A DNA stretch of 64,000 bases from JACJYC01 sp964558465 (GCA_964558465.1 CAZLEF010000030.1:11371-75370), one strand, 5' to 3'. Counted from the first letter of the stretch, positions 1 to 10,431 are shown. Numbers and translations are program-made. The notes: generated from the sequence alone by a model not told the origin.

Positions 1-2
1 AC

Positions 3-1802
3 CAGGCAAAAGAACAATTGAACCACAATTTCCTCTCCATCGCACTGAAAGGGCAGGGTTTGAATACCTTCGGCCTGGGCGCACAGGTTACCCTTTATGC
101 CGGCGGTCTGGTTTTATACCAGGAACAAGCGCCTATGCGGGGGTTCCAATCCTGTGTGGATCACCGTTTGCACTTTGGATTGGGCAATTTGACAAAAATC
201 GATTCCCTGACGGTGAACTGGAATTCGGGTAAACGCACAGCAATGAGAAATGTCGGCCCGAATCAACTTCTGACCATTGAAGAATCCAGCGCTTCCGATG
301 CCTATTCCCCGTTGAGAACACTGGAAAAAGGTCCACCTGTTTTTGCCGGCGCCGGCCCGGTGCTCGAATTTACTCACCGGGAAAACCTGTTTTCCGATTT
401 CGACCGCGACCGGCTGATCCTGCATATGTTATCCGCCGAAGGGCCGAGGATCGCTGCCGGCGATGTGAACAGCGACGGATTGGAAGATGTTTATATCTGC
501 GGCGCCAAAGACAATAGCGGCGCCCTGATGGTACAGCAACCCGGCGGCAGTTTTCAGCCGACCAACCAATCCCTATTTGACCGGGACAAAATTTCCGAAG
601 ACACGGACGCCTTGTTCTTTGACGCCGACAACGACGGCGACCAGGACCTTTACGTAGCCAGCGGCGGGAACGAATTCCCCTCCAGTTCCTCCGCACTGAT
701 CGACCGGCTTTATTTGAATAACGGCCGGGGCGGGTTCTCCAAATCCGACCAGATCCTTCCCGGCATTCAATTTGAAAGCACTTCCTGTGTGAGGGCTGCC
801 GATTTCGATGGCGACGGCGACCAGGACCTCTTTGTGGGGGTCCGTCTGAAACCCTTTTTATATGGCGTTCCCCCGGGTAGTTATATTTTGCAGAATGACG
901 GAAAGGGCCGGTTTCAGGACGTCACCCGGCAAGTAGCTCCCGCGCTTGAAAATTTGGGTATGGCGACGGATGCCGCGTGGATAGATGTCGATCAGGATCT
1001 CGACCAGGATATTGTCATTACAGGCGAATGGATGCCGGTAACCATCCTGATCAATAACAACGGAAAACTGGCCGCCGACCCCGCCAAAAAAGGTCTTGTC
1101 AACTCCAACGGTTTCTGGAGCTGCCTGAAAGCAGCCGACCTGGATGGCGACGGCGACCTGGATTTTGTTGCCGGCAACCACGGCCTGAATTCACGTATTT
1201 CGGCAACACTTGCCAACCCGGCTTCCCTGTACATCAACGACTTTGACCAGAACGGCAGCGTCGAGCAGATCCTCACCCTTGACCAGGGCGGAAAATCTTA
1301 TCCCTTTGTATTAAGGACGGATCTGGTGATGCAACTGCCGGTACTGAAAAAGAAATACCTCAAATTCGCTGATTATGCCGGGCAGCCAATGGATGCTATT
1401 TTTGACCCCGGACAATTGGCCAAAGCCATTCGGTTGCAGGCATTCGAACTGCGCACTTCCGCATTCATCAACCGGGGAAACGGTGATTTTGAAATAAAAC
1501 CCCTGCCCGTTCAGGCCCAGTTTGCCCCCATGTATGGCATTGCGCTGGAGGATTTTGATCACGATGGCAAAATGGATATTTTGCTGGGGGGCAATTTTTA
1601 TCCCTCCAAACCCGAAATTGGGATCTATGACGCCAGTTACGGCGTTTTTTTAAAGGGAGACGGAAACATGAATTTTGAATATGTTCCGGGTAACAAATCC
1701 GGTTTTTACATAAAAGGAGAAGTTCGCGACCTGGAAATAGTGGACGGTAAACTGCTGATTGTGGCGAAAAACAACGAGCAGGTTGAAGTGTTTCGGTACT
1801 AG
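3..1802 (+). CDS. FG-GAP/VCBS repeat and ASPIC/UnbV protein, 5' end cut by window
   Basis: This is the C-terminal half of a large surface protein of the FG-GAP/VCBS repeat family. The frame is open to the first bases of the window (the TTG at 18 is not a real start), and the product aligns with about the last 600 residues of the 1146-residue paralogue at 2548. It opens in the ASPIC/UnbV domain (GAQVTL, MRGFQS, HFGLG), then continues with calcium-binding-loop type repeats (DVNSDGLEDVY, DADNDGDQDLY, DFDGDGDQDLF, DLDGDGDLDF) that form a beta-propeller. By comparison with the paralogues it should be an exported lipoprotein, but the signal lies outside the window. The substrate is unknown; such proteins are thought to act in surface binding or polymer use. 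Confidence 0.88.
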   Translation, partial: QAKEQLNHNFLSIALKGQGLNTFGLGAQVTLYAGGLVLYQEQAPMRGFQSCVDHRLHFGLGNLTKIDSLTVNWNSGKRTAMRNVGPNQLLTIEESSASDAYSPLRTLEKGPPVFAGAGPVLEFTHRENLFSDFDRDRLILHMLSAEGPRIAAGDVNSDGLEDVYICGAKDNSGALMVQQPGGSFQPTNQSLFDRDKISEDTDALFFDADNDGDQDLYVASGGNEFPSSSSALIDRLYLNNGRGGFSKSDQILPGIQFESTSCVRAADFDGDGDQDLFVGVRLKPFLYGVPPGSYILQNDGKGRFQDVTRQVAPALENLGMATDAAWIDVDQDLDQDIVITGEWMPVTILINNNGKLAADPAKKGLVNSNGFWSCLKAADLDGDGDLDFVAGNHGLNSRISATLANPASLYINDFDQNGSVEQILTLDQGGKSYPFVLRTDLVMQLPVLKKKYLKFADYAGQPMDAIFDPGQLAKAIRLQAFELRTSAFINRGNGDFEIKPLPVQAQFAPMYGIALEDFDHDGKMDILLGGNFYPSKPEIGIYDASYGVFLKGDGNMNFEYVPGNKSGFYIKGEVRDLEIVDGKLLIVAKNNEQVEVFRY

Positions 1803-1805
1803 TAG

Positions 1806-1941
1806 CGCCGACGTCCCGTCGGCGAAGCCAGGAGTCCGATACCTGAAAGGTGTCGGACTCCTCAACGACCGCATGGGAGGACAGGTAAAGAAAAGAAATT
1901 TTTAAACCAGGAGTCGGACCCCATCAAGGGGCCCGACTCCT
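1806..1941. repeat. Cluster of three extragenic palindromes
   Basis: The spacer after the first gene holds three stem-loops. The first is CGCCGAC/GTCGGCG at 1806-1812 and 1818-1824. The second has a 14-bp stem, 1830-1843 with 1849-1862, one wobble pair and loop TGAAA. The third has a 14-bp stem, 1909-1922 with 1928-1941, one mismatch and loop ATCAA. The second and third share the word AGGAGTC(C/G)G and resemble the palindrome at 58343-58375. None has a T-tract, so they look like dispersed repeat elements rather than classical terminators. Confidence 0.75.
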
Positions 1942-1953
1942 CAAAATCCGAAT

Positions 1954-2544
1954 ATGAGATTTGTACTGTTATTGACCATGGGATTGCTGTTATTCGCGGG
2001 TTGCAAGTCGGAATACCAGCAACTGGTGGAGAGCGAACTGGCAAAAGGAACCCGGGTGGATACGATCTTTCTGGGTATGACATTTGGCATGACCAGGGAG
2101 GCGTTCTACAAACATTGCTGGGATATGAACCGCCGGGGAATGTTTCTGAACGGACCAAAAAACAATACCGTCGAATACGACATTTCCAGGTATTTGAGCC
2201 ATCCGGGCAAGGTCTATTTCTATCCGACCTTTTATGAAGACAAGATTTACGAAATGCCGGTCTCTTTTGCATACGATGCCTTCGCCTGGCACGATGATTA
2301 TGGCGTCGATACTCTTTTGAACGATATTTTAAAAATGTATAAAGGATGGTATGGCGATTTCAAAGAATTTAAACATCCGGATAAAGGGAGTGTGTATGTA
2401 AATATCAACGGCAACCGACAGATCCGGTTGTTCAAGGATGAACTGAACCAGTCGGTAGGCGGCGTTTTTACGGATTTGTCGATCGACAAGGACAAAGTCA
2501 GGCTGGCGCAACAACAGCCTGCACAGGATACTTTAAATCAATGA
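1954..2544 (+). CDS. Small uncharacterised lipoprotein
   Basis: A 196-residue protein with a clear lipoprotein signal: a charged start MRF, a hydrophobic stretch and the lipobox LLFAGC ending at Cys17. It should be lipid-anchored outside the inner membrane. The mature part is mixed charged and aromatic and rich in Tyr and Asp, and I do not recognise a family. It ends 3 bp before the next possible start codon (2548), so it may be transcribed together with the large FG-GAP protein downstream. The function is unknown. Confidence 0.7.
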   Translation: MRFVLLLTMGLLLFAGCKSEYQQLVESELAKGTRVDTIFLGMTFGMTREAFYKHCWDMNRRGMFLNGPKNNTVEYDISRYLSHPGKVYFYPTFYEDKIYEMPVSFAYDAFAWHDDYGVDTLLNDILKMYKGWYGDFKEFKHPDKGSVYVNINGNRQIRLFKDELNQSVGGVFTDLSIDKDKVRLAQQQPAQDTLNQ

Positions 2545-2547
2545 TCA

Positions 2548-5500
2548 ATGGGTTTTAGAATCGTTATTTCGTTTTTGTATTGGCGGACGGTGGACGGTAG
2601 ACGGTGGACGGAGAAAATCCTTCAATCAATCAGGATTTGGGGCCGGAGGAATAAGGTTTACCTGAATAATTGCAGTTTTTTCTTTTTGCTGTTGCTGGTC
2701 GTTTGGGGTTGTGAGAAAAAACAGCAGGAAGCCGGGGGCGCCCCCCTTTTTACCCTGCTGGAAGCCGGACAGACGGGTGTTGATTTTGCCAATACCCTGA
2801 CCTTTGATGAAGATTTTAATATCTACAGGTACCGGAATTTTTACAACGGCGGCGGCGTTGCCATCGGCGATATCAATAACGACGGGCTGGAGGACATCTA
2901 TTTCAGCGCCAATATGGGCGACAACCGGTTGTACCTGAACAAAGGCAATTTTCAATTTGAAGACATCACAGAAAAAGCAGGCGTTGCCGGTACCCGCGCC
3001 TGGTCGACCGGGGTTGCCATGGCCGACGTAAACGGCGACGGCCGGCTGGATATTTATGTGTGTAATTCCGGCGACGTAAGCGGCGACAACAAACAAAACG
3101 AACTGTTCATCAACCAGGGCGACGGCACCTTCGCAGAACAAGCTGAAACATGGGGCATCGCCGACCAGGGCCTCTCCACCCACGGTGTTTTTTTTGATTA
3201 CGACCGCGACGGAGACCTGGACCTCTACCTGCTCAACAATTCCTTTCGGGCGATCGGCAGTTTCAATCTCATGCGCAACGAGCGTGATACCCGCGACCCG
3301 GTCGGTGGCGATAAATTATACCGCAACGAAGGCGACCGCTTTACGGATGTCAGCGAGGAGGCGGGCATTTACGGCAGTATTATCGGTTTCGGATTGGGCG
3401 TGACAGTCGGCGACGTCAACCGCGACGGCTGGCAGGATATCTATGTCTCCAATGACTTTTTTGAGCGGGATTACCTGTACCTGAACAACGGCGACGGTAC
3501 TTTCCGCGAAGAACTGACCAAGCAGATGCGCTCCATCAGCGCCGCTTCCATGGGGGCGGATATGGGCGACCTGAACAATGACGGTTACCCGGAAATATTT
3601 GTCACGGAAATGCTCCCGGAAAAAGACGGCGACATCAAACAGAAAACCACCTTTGAAGATTGGAACAAATACCAGGAAAACCTTGAACATGACTATTACC
3701 ATCAGTTTACCCGCAACATGCTCCAGGTGAACAACGGCGACAACACATTCAGCGAACTCGGCCGCCTGGCCGGCGTGGAAGCGACCGACTGGAGCTGGGG
3801 CGCCCTGATCTTCGATATGGACAACGACGGGCGACGCGATATTTTTGTGGCTAACGGCATTTATCAGGACCTGACCGACCAGGACTATATCGACTTTATC
3901 GCCGACGCCGCCACACAACGCAAGATCATTACCCGGCAAGGAGTCGACTATCGCGCGCTGATCGATTCCATCCCGATTCGCCCCGTGCCCAATTATGCCT
4001 TTCATAATGAAGGCGACCTGAGGTTTAAAAACAAATCTCCGGAGTGGGGTTTGGCGCAACCCAGCCATTCCAACGGATCCGCATATGCCGACCTGGATAA
4101 CGACGGTGATCTCGACCTCGTGGTCAACAATGTGAACATGCCCGCCTTTGTCTACCGGAATGAAAGCCGGCAACAATTAAAAGATTGCCGTTTCCTTGAA
4201 TTCACATTTGTCGGCGAAAATAAAAATACAGCCGCTCTTGGCGCCTCCGTTACCCTGAAATACGGCAATAACATCCAGTACGCCGGGTATATGCCCATGC
4301 GCGGATTTCAATCTTCCGTCGGGTACAAATTACATTTTGGTCTGGGCAATACCGCAATCATCGATTCGGTCATTGTTGACTGGCCCAACGGCAAACAAAC
4401 CGTACTGACCCAGGTTGCTGCCGACCAGCATCTGACCCTCAGACAGGCCGACGCCACTTCAGTAACCCGTTATGCACCACCAACAACACCTCCAACTTTG
4501 TTTCAGGACGTAACCGCCGGAGCAGGGATCAACTATCGCCACGTTGAAAACGTTTTTTCCGATTTTAACCGGGAGCGGTTGATGTATCATATGTTGTCGA
4601 CCCCCGGCCCCAACGTTGCCGCAGGGGATGTAAACGGCGACGGGAAAGATGATTTTTATATCGGCGGCGCCAAGGATTCCCCTGGCAAATTATTCGTTCA
4701 GTCCGCCGGAGGTTCATTTACTTCCACCAATGAAAAACTTTTTGAGGAGAATAAATTGCCGGAAGACACGGATTGCCTTTTTTTTGATGCGGACAATGAC
4801 GGCGACCAGGACCTTTACGTCGCCTGCGGCGGCAATGAATTCCCCGCTTCCTCCTCAGCGCTGATCGACAAGTTGTACCTCAACAACGGCAAAGGAAATT
4901 TTACGCTTTCCGACCAGATCTTGCCCACCATCCAGTTTGAAAGCACCGCTTGCGTGAAAGCCGCTGACTACGACGGCGATGGCGATCAGGACTTGTTTGT
5001 CGGCATCCGGCTCCAGCCCTTCCTGTACGGCGCCCCGGTAAATGGTTATATCCTGCAAAACGACGGGACCGGCAAGTTTCAAAACGCAACCCCGCAGATC
5101 GCTCCGGGCCTCCAGAAACTGGGGATGATCACAGATATGTTGTGGACCGATTTCGACACGGACGGTGATCCGGACCTGGTCATAACCGGCGAGTGGATGC
5201 CGGTCGCTTTTTTTAAAAACGACCAGGGCCATTTTACGCGTGTGGACAACGCCACCCTGGGATTGGAGCATAGCAGCGGATGGTGGAATTGCATCCAGCA
5301 AGGAGATTTTAACAAAGACGGCAGACCCGATTACCTGGTGGGCAACCACGGTTGGAATTCCAGGTTCAGGGCCCCGCTGGTCATGTACATCAATGATTTT
5401 GACCAAAACGGCTCGGCCGAACAGATCATCGCCCGGGAGGAAGACGGCAAATTGCTGCCCTTTGTCCGCCGGCATGAACTGGTGATGCAGATGCCCGTTT

Positions 5501-5988
5501 TGAAGAAAAAATACCTGCGGTATAACCGATACGTGGGACAGACCGTGGAGGATATTTTTGGGGCCGACCAACTTGCAAAAAGCATAAAACTGGAAGCGGA
5601 TAACCTGGCAACCTCCGTTTTGATCAGCAAAGCGGATGGAACCTTCGGGCTGAAAGCGCTTCCCCAAATGGCCCAGGTATCTCCGGTTTATGGGCTATTG
5701 ATCCACGACTTCGACCAGGACGGGAACGAGGACATTCTCCTGGGGGGCAATTTTTACAGCGCCAAACCGGAATTCGGGCGGTACGACGCCAGTTACGGTT
5801 TGTTTCTGAGGGGAGACGGAACCGGCAATTTTGATGCTTTACCCACCCGGAAGTCGGGTTTCCGGCTGGACGGAGAAGTGCGCGACCTTGTTTTGCTCCG
5901 GATCAGGGGCGAAAGCCATGTCCTGGTCGCCAGGAACAACGAACCGGTGCAGGTCTTTAAAATAAATGACCCTGAAATAGAGCAATGA
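2548..5988 (+). CDS. FG-GAP/VCBS repeat lipoprotein with ASPIC/UnbV domain
   Basis: Large surface lipoprotein. A hydrophobic segment ending in the lipobox VVWGC (Cys55) is followed by an N-terminal propeller of FG-GAP/VCBS repeats (DINNDGLEDIY, DVNGDGRLDIY, DYDRDGDLDLY), an ASPIC/UnbV domain around residues 560-630, and a second propeller (DVNGDGKDDFY, DADNDGDQDLY). The first repeats follow the pattern seen in CRTAC1-like proteins. Start choice is uncertain: the ATG at 2548 gives an unusual extension of about 38 residues before the signal peptide, and that stretch is encoded by a tandem repeat (2585-2611), so the true start may be a non-ATG codon nearer 2640-2660. Paralogous to the proteins at 3 and 11588. 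Confidence 0.88.
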   Translation: MGFRIVISFLYWRTVDGRRWTEKILQSIRIWGRRNKVYLNNCSFFFLLLLVVWGCEKKQQEAGGAPLFTLLEAGQTGVDFANTLTFDEDFNIYRYRNFYNGGGVAIGDINNDGLEDIYFSANMGDNRLYLNKGNFQFEDITEKAGVAGTRAWSTGVAMADVNGDGRLDIYVCNSGDVSGDNKQNELFINQGDGTFAEQAETWGIADQGLSTHGVFFDYDRDGDLDLYLLNNSFRAIGSFNLMRNERDTRDPVGGDKLYRNEGDRFTDVSEEAGIYGSIIGFGLGVTVGDVNRDGWQDIYVSNDFFERDYLYLNNGDGTFREELTKQMRSISAASMGADMGDLNNDGYPEIFVTEMLPEKDGDIKQKTTFEDWNKYQENLEHDYYHQFTRNMLQVNNGDNTFSELGRLAGVEATDWSWGALIFDMDNDGRRDIFVANGIYQDLTDQDYIDFIADAATQRKIITRQGVDYRALIDSIPIRPVPNYAFHNEGDLRFKNKSPEWGLAQPSHSNGSAYADLDNDGDLDLVVNNVNMPAFVYRNESRQQLKDCRFLEFTFVGENKNTAALGASVTLKYGNNIQYAGYMPMRGFQSSVGYKLHFGLGNTAIIDSVIVDWPNGKQTVLTQVAADQHLTLRQADATSVTRYAPPTTPPTLFQDVTAGAGINYRHVENVFSDFNRERLMYHMLSTPGPNVAAGDVNGDGKDDFYIGGAKDSPGKLFVQSAGGSFTSTNEKLFEENKLPEDTDCLFFDADNDGDQDLYVACGGNEFPASSSALIDKLYLNNGKGNFTLSDQILPTIQFESTACVKAADYDGDGDQDLFVGIRLQPFLYGAPVNGYILQNDGTGKFQNATPQIAPGLQKLGMITDMLWTDFDTDGDPDLVITGEWMPVAFFKNDQGHFTRVDNATLGLEHSSGWWNCIQQGDFNKDGRPDYLVGNHGWNSRFRAPLVMYINDFDQNGSAEQIIAREEDGKLLPFVRRHELVMQMPVLKKKYLRYNRYVGQTVEDIFGADQLAKSIKLEADNLATSVLISKADGTFGLKALPQMAQVSPVYGLLIHDFDQDGNEDILLGGNFYSAKPEFGRYDASYGLFLRGDGTGNFDALPTRKSGFRLDGEVRDLVLLRIRGESHVLVARNNEPVQVFKINDPEIEQ
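2585..2611. repeat. Heptamer tandem repeat GGACGGT
   Basis: About 3.9 head-to-tail copies of a 7-bp unit (GGACGGT, GGACGGT, AGACGGT, GGACGG). It lies just upstream of the lipoprotein signal sequence of the FG-GAP gene. Similar short arrays with other units sit in non-coding spacers elsewhere in the window, which suggests this stretch is leader rather than coding sequence. Confidence 0.8.
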
Positions 5989-6006
5989 TCAAAAAAACCG
6001 GATAAT

Positions 6007-7947
6007 ATGAAGCGGAAACTGGCGCTGGTATTTGTCCTTTCCGTCACAACCCTGATGGCATTTTCCCAGGCCTTCACTTGCGACGGCTCCTTTTTTGTGG
6101 TCATGCGGGCAAATGGCAAAAGTTTCCTTCAACATATCCGGTACGGCGGCAACCCCGAAAGCGAAGAGGCCCCGTTGAGCGAACCCAACCGCCGGTACAC
6201 CTGCCTGGGGATGAACATCGGCGATCTGCATTTATACGCGCTGGATTTTGATACCAAAGAATTGCTCCGGATCAATGCCGGCGGGTTGGTCACCAGCCTG
6301 GGCGTTCCGGAAAACCTGGATACCGATCTGGAGTATTGGGCCGGTGAAGTCGCCCCTGAAGGACGGCGGCTGATCGTCATCGGAAGGAATAAAACGACCG
6401 GCGCGGATGCCCGTGTTTTCTCCATTACCCTCGATTCCCCCAACCATTATGCGGGCAGCTCAGGCGTTATTTCCGATGTGCCTACCGCCATAACCGATAT
6501 CGCTACCGACCCTATCCGGGGGATTACCTATGGTTTCGACAAAACGAACAGGCAGGTTATTGTCCTGAATGTCAATCAGGTGACCCATCATTTGCACAAG
6601 GCGATCGAGCCGGTCATGGAATCGCTCTTTTTTGATAAAAACGGCAACCTGTACGGGTATGGCGCCGACGGTAACCAGCAGGAACACTCCATCCTTTATG
6701 CCATTGATAAAATTAAAGGAGAAGCCGTTGCTGTAAAAAGCTACCGGACCGGAGCGTTCGGCGACGGTTGTTCCTGCCCGTACACGATGTCTTTTTTTCG
6801 CTCCGTTCAACCAGAAACCCTGGCGCCCTGCTCGGAATTCATCATCGAATACACGATCATCAACCACGCAGGCATCGGAAAAACGGGTGTACTTTTTGAA
6901 GATGTATTGCCCGCGCCTTTCACCATAACGGAGGTGACGGAGCATACCTGGACCCTCGCAGAGGTCGACAGCGGCCCGGGGGGAAATATCTTCCTGATCC
7001 AAAACCTCGATATCCTGATCGGGCACAATACCATCCGGCTAAAAGGTTATCTGAATAATACCAATCAAACCGCTTTTGAAACCCAGGCTTCCATGGAAGG
7101 CCTTCCGATGGGCCTTGGTGGTTTGCTCCTGTCCGACGACCCCGACACCCCTGCGCCTTTCGACCCCAATGTGAACGAAGTACTCCAGGGCCCCGGGGTC
7201 GAACTGGAAGATTATATCCGGTACAATTGCGCCAGGGACACGGCGCTCCTCAGCCTTCCTTTTCAGGCGGACAACTACCGCTGGAGCGACGGATCATCCG
7301 GCCCGGCCCTTCACATCACCCAACCCGGGTTTTATTGGGTAGAGGCTGCCAACGAATGCATTACGGTGCAGGATTCCATCCTTATCGGAGATTTTCCGGA
7401 TCCGCTTTCAGCAGAACTGGGGCCGTCCCTCCAGGTAAAGGAAGGATCGGTGATCCGGCTGTCTTTCCAGACCAACGCCGGCCCGGTCAGGCAGTTGAAC
7501 TGGACGAGCGCCCGGCCGTTTGACCTGCATTGCACCGATTGCCCCAACCCTTCCGGGATCGCCGTTACCAACAATACCTACTTTTTGCAATTGACCGACC
7601 AAAACGGGTGCCGGGCGCGGGATAGTATCGCAGTGCAGGTCATTCCATTCCGGTATATTTATGCCCCCAACGTTTTTAGTCCCAACGGAGATGGAATTAA
7701 TGACGTCTTTTACTTACAGGGCATCGATCAAATTGCAGAGATCCTGCAATTGCGGGTATTTGATCGTTGGGGCAATCTCCTTTTTGAAAGCGGGGGAGGG
7801 GTCGTCAACCATCCGGGGCACGGATGGAACGGACGGGGCAAAGACGCCCCCGTAGCCCCCGGCGTTTATGTCTGGGCAGCCCTTCTGGAGTTTCTGGATG
7901 GGGAAAAAACATGGATCAGCGGAGCAGTTGCCGTAATGAAGGATTGA
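6007..7947 (+). CDS. Secreted protein with gliding-motility type C-terminal domain (T9SS)
   Basis: A 646-residue exported protein. An N-terminal signal peptide (MKRKLALVFVLSVTTLMAFS, cleaved after SQA) leads into a propeller-like region to about residue 240. A DUF11-like segment follows (conserved words EYTIINHAG and FEDVLPAP), then an Ig-like region, and finally the C-terminal gliding-motility-associated domain: PNGDGIND at residues 559-566, then RWGNLLF and a closing GVYVWAA strand. That last domain is the type B signal for the type IX secretion system, so the protein should be exported across the outer membrane and kept at or released from the surface. It sits 18 bp upstream of a TonB receptor and may share its transcript. 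The substrate is not evident. Confidence 0.87.
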   Translation: MKRKLALVFVLSVTTLMAFSQAFTCDGSFFVVMRANGKSFLQHIRYGGNPESEEAPLSEPNRRYTCLGMNIGDLHLYALDFDTKELLRINAGGLVTSLGVPENLDTDLEYWAGEVAPEGRRLIVIGRNKTTGADARVFSITLDSPNHYAGSSGVISDVPTAITDIATDPIRGITYGFDKTNRQVIVLNVNQVTHHLHKAIEPVMESLFFDKNGNLYGYGADGNQQEHSILYAIDKIKGEAVAVKSYRTGAFGDGCSCPYTMSFFRSVQPETLAPCSEFIIEYTIINHAGIGKTGVLFEDVLPAPFTITEVTEHTWTLAEVDSGPGGNIFLIQNLDILIGHNTIRLKGYLNNTNQTAFETQASMEGLPMGLGGLLLSDDPDTPAPFDPNVNEVLQGPGVELEDYIRYNCARDTALLSLPFQADNYRWSDGSSGPALHITQPGFYWVEAANECITVQDSILIGDFPDPLSAELGPSLQVKEGSVIRLSFQTNAGPVRQLNWTSARPFDLHCTDCPNPSGIAVTNNTYFLQLTDQNGCRARDSIAVQVIPFRYIYAPNVFSPNGDGINDVFYLQGIDQIAEILQLRVFDRWGNLLFESGGGVVNHPGHGWNGRGKDAPVAPGVYVWAALLEFLDGEKTWISGAVAVMKD

Positions 7948-7965
7948 CCTCCAAAACCAACAACC

Positions 7966-10431
7966 ATGACCTTTTTGAAAAAAATGCGCTCGACGACGGT
8001 TTTAACCATGCCGCGGCTATTGCCTTTCTTCTTTTCTTTTTTTTGGTTTTTGTCTTTCTGCACCGTTTACGGCCAGGGAACCCGGGATTCTGTCATCCGG
8101 ATCGGCGCCCCTGAAATGATCAGTTCAAGCAAAAAGGCCATCCTCAGCGGGCAGGTCACCAATCCGGAAACCGGTGAATTGATCATCGGCGCTACCGTCT
8201 ATGTCAATAACCTGGGCATGGGGACCGCCACCAACGAAAACGGGCGGTACGCCCTCATCCTGCCGGTCGGCAAACACGATCTCACCATCAGCAGCGTCGG
8301 CCTTGAAGAAGAAAACCGGACCATTGAGCTGTTTACGGACGGCGTGCTGGATATCGGTCTGCAAGAACGTTCTTTCAGCCTCGAAGAAGTAGTGGTGAGC
8401 GCCAGGCCCGATAATCAGAACGTTATTGGGGTAAAGGCGGGCGCCATTCAGTTGAAAATGGACGAGATCAGGGCGTTGCCCTCTTTTATGGGCGAACTGG
8501 ATGTGTTGAAAAGCCTTTTGTCGATGCCGGGTGTAAGCACAGTGGGGGAAGGCGCAGGGGGCATCAACGTGCGGGGTGGAAAAATTGACCAGAACCTGGT
8601 GCTTTTTGATGGCGCCCAGCTTTTTAACACTTCCCATGCCCTGGGGCTTTTTTCCGTATTTAATCCGGATGTGGTGGAAAAATTCACCTTGTACAAAGGC
8701 AGCGTGCCCGCACAATACGGCGGAAGGGCCTCTTCCGTACTGGATGTGGAAACCAGAACCGGTGATTTTGACCGGATCAGGGTGATGGCCGGCCTGGGGT
8801 TTATCACCAGCCGCCTGCTGGTGGAAGGCCCTGTTGTAAAGGGGAAAACCTCCTTTCTGGCGGGTGGAAGGACTTCTTATTCCAACTGGATCCTGAAGTC
8901 ATTCGAGAAACCCGAAATCCGGGACAGCCGCGCCAATTTTTATGACCTGAACGCAATGTTTGCCCATCGGTTGAACAAAAATAACCTGATCACACTTTCC
9001 CATTACAGAAGCCACGACTTTTTTCGTTATTCCCAGGAATACGGTTATATCTGGGATACCGAAGCGACAACTTTGAAATGGAACAGCATCCTGAGCGCCG
9101 GTTTTTCCACTTCCACTACCGCCGTGATCGGCAGTTACGAAAGCACCTTGTTCATACCTGAAGGGGTCGGGGCCTACAATTTCAAAAACGGCCAGCAATA
9201 CACCCAGTTGAAACAAAATTTTGTCTGGAATGCCGGCGACAAACACCTGGTCCATTTTGGCGCGGAGCTGGTCAATTACAAGAACAGGCCCGACGATATC
9301 AAACCAAGGGGAGACGATTCCGGTGTTGTTTCACGAAAGGTTTTGCGGGATGCCGGCCGGGAAATGGCCTTGTACCTGAACGATGAATTTGAGTTATCGC
9401 CGAGATTGGCCTTGTCGGCGGGTTTGCGTTTTTCCTTTTTCCAGACCCTTGGGCCCGATACCCTGTTCTTGTACCGGGAAGGCGCTCCGCTGACAGTGGC
9501 CAATATGATCGACACCGTTTCATTTCCAAAAGGGAAAGTGATTAAAAACTGGTCCGGGTTTGAGCCGCGGCTTTCCCTTCGATACCGGATTGGTGAAAAT
9601 GGTTCGTTTAAAGTGAGTTACAACCGGATGCGCCAATACGTCCACCTGATATCCAATACCACCGCTTCCACCCCCGTAGATATCTGGCAGTTGAGCGGCA
9701 GGTATATCCCACCCCAAATTTCAGACAATTATTCCCTGGGCTTTTTTCGCAATTTTTCTGATAATGCTTTGGAATCCTCTGTTGAAGTTTTTTACCGGCA
9801 AGTGCAGAACCAGGTGGATTATAAAGACTTCGCTCAATTATTGCTCAACGAACACCTGGAAACGGACCTGCTCTTCGGCCGGGGTAAAGCCTACGGCGCC
9901 GAATTCCTGGTCAAAAAAAACGACGGACGACTCACCGGGTGGCTTTCCTATACCTATACCCGGTCGCTGATCCGGATTTCCGGCCAGGATAGGGAAACAA
10001 CCATTAATGAGGGAAAATGGTACCCTTCCAATTATGACAAACCGCACGATATTACCTTATCTGCGAAACTGCAACACGGCAAAAACGTTTTCTGGGGGTT
10101 CAATTTTACCTATAATACCGGCCGGCCAATCACCGCTATTGTTGCAAGTTACGAAGTGAACCAATCCACCGTTCCTCATTTTTCAGAACGAAACGCCTAC
10201 CGGATCCCGGATTATTACCGGCTTGATTTTTCCCTGACGATCAACGGGAAAAAACTGGTCGACCGCCGTTATCGCGGAAGTTTTACCTTGTCCATCTATA
10301 ACCTACTGGCCAGGGATAATGCATTTTCCGTTTATTACCAGCAAGTGCCGAAGATCCTGATCCCCGTGCCGGTCAAATTGTCGGTGATCGGGGCCATGAT
10401 CCCGGCTATTTCCTATAACTTCAGTTTTTAA
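7966..10431 (+). CDS. TonB-dependent outer-membrane receptor with carboxypeptidase-like domain
   Basis: An 821-residue outer-membrane transporter. A long hydrophobic signal (to about residue 37, TVYGQ) is followed by a carboxypeptidase-D-like regulatory domain (about 58-135; SGQVTNPETGELIIGATV). The plug domain (about 140-260) has INVRGGKIDQNLVLFDGA and YKGSVPAQYGGRASSVLDV, and a beta-barrel ends in an aromatic strand (SYNFSF). It resembles the shorter SusC-like receptors that pair with DUF4249 lipoproteins. The DUF4249 gene begins 4 bp after its stop, so the two form an operon and probably a receptor/lid unit. Energy would come from TonB, a copy of which is encoded at 23921. The ligand is unknown. 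Confidence 0.92.
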   Translation: MTFLKKMRSTTVLTMPRLLPFFFSFFWFLSFCTVYGQGTRDSVIRIGAPEMISSSKKAILSGQVTNPETGELIIGATVYVNNLGMGTATNENGRYALILPVGKHDLTISSVGLEEENRTIELFTDGVLDIGLQERSFSLEEVVVSARPDNQNVIGVKAGAIQLKMDEIRALPSFMGELDVLKSLLSMPGVSTVGEGAGGINVRGGKIDQNLVLFDGAQLFNTSHALGLFSVFNPDVVEKFTLYKGSVPAQYGGRASSVLDVETRTGDFDRIRVMAGLGFITSRLLVEGPVVKGKTSFLAGGRTSYSNWILKSFEKPEIRDSRANFYDLNAMFAHRLNKNNLITLSHYRSHDFFRYSQEYGYIWDTEATTLKWNSILSAGFSTSTTAVIGSYESTLFIPEGVGAYNFKNGQQYTQLKQNFVWNAGDKHLVHFGAELVNYKNRPDDIKPRGDDSGVVSRKVLRDAGREMALYLNDEFELSPRLALSAGLRFSFFQTLGPDTLFLYREGAPLTVANMIDTVSFPKGKVIKNWSGFEPRLSLRYRIGENGSFKVSYNRMRQYVHLISNTTASTPVDIWQLSGRYIPPQISDNYSLGFFRNFSDNALESSVEVFYRQVQNQVDYKDFAQLLLNEHLETDLLFGRGKAYGAEFLVKKNDGRLTGWLSYTYTRSLIRISGQDRETTINEGKWYPSNYDKPHDITLSAKLQHGKNVFWGFNFTYNTGRPITAIVASYEVNQSTVPHFSERNAYRIPDYYRLDFSLTINGKKLVDRRYRGSFTLSIYNLLARDNAFSVYYQQVPKILIPVPVKLSVIGAMIPAISYNFSF

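Noticed and set aside
3316..4176. Long reverse-strand open frames inside FG-GAP genes (3316-4176, 4855-5667, 12461-13441)
   Set aside because: They are antisense to Asp/Gly-rich repeats whose complement rarely has stops; translations are Val/Ile/Gln-rich without domains.
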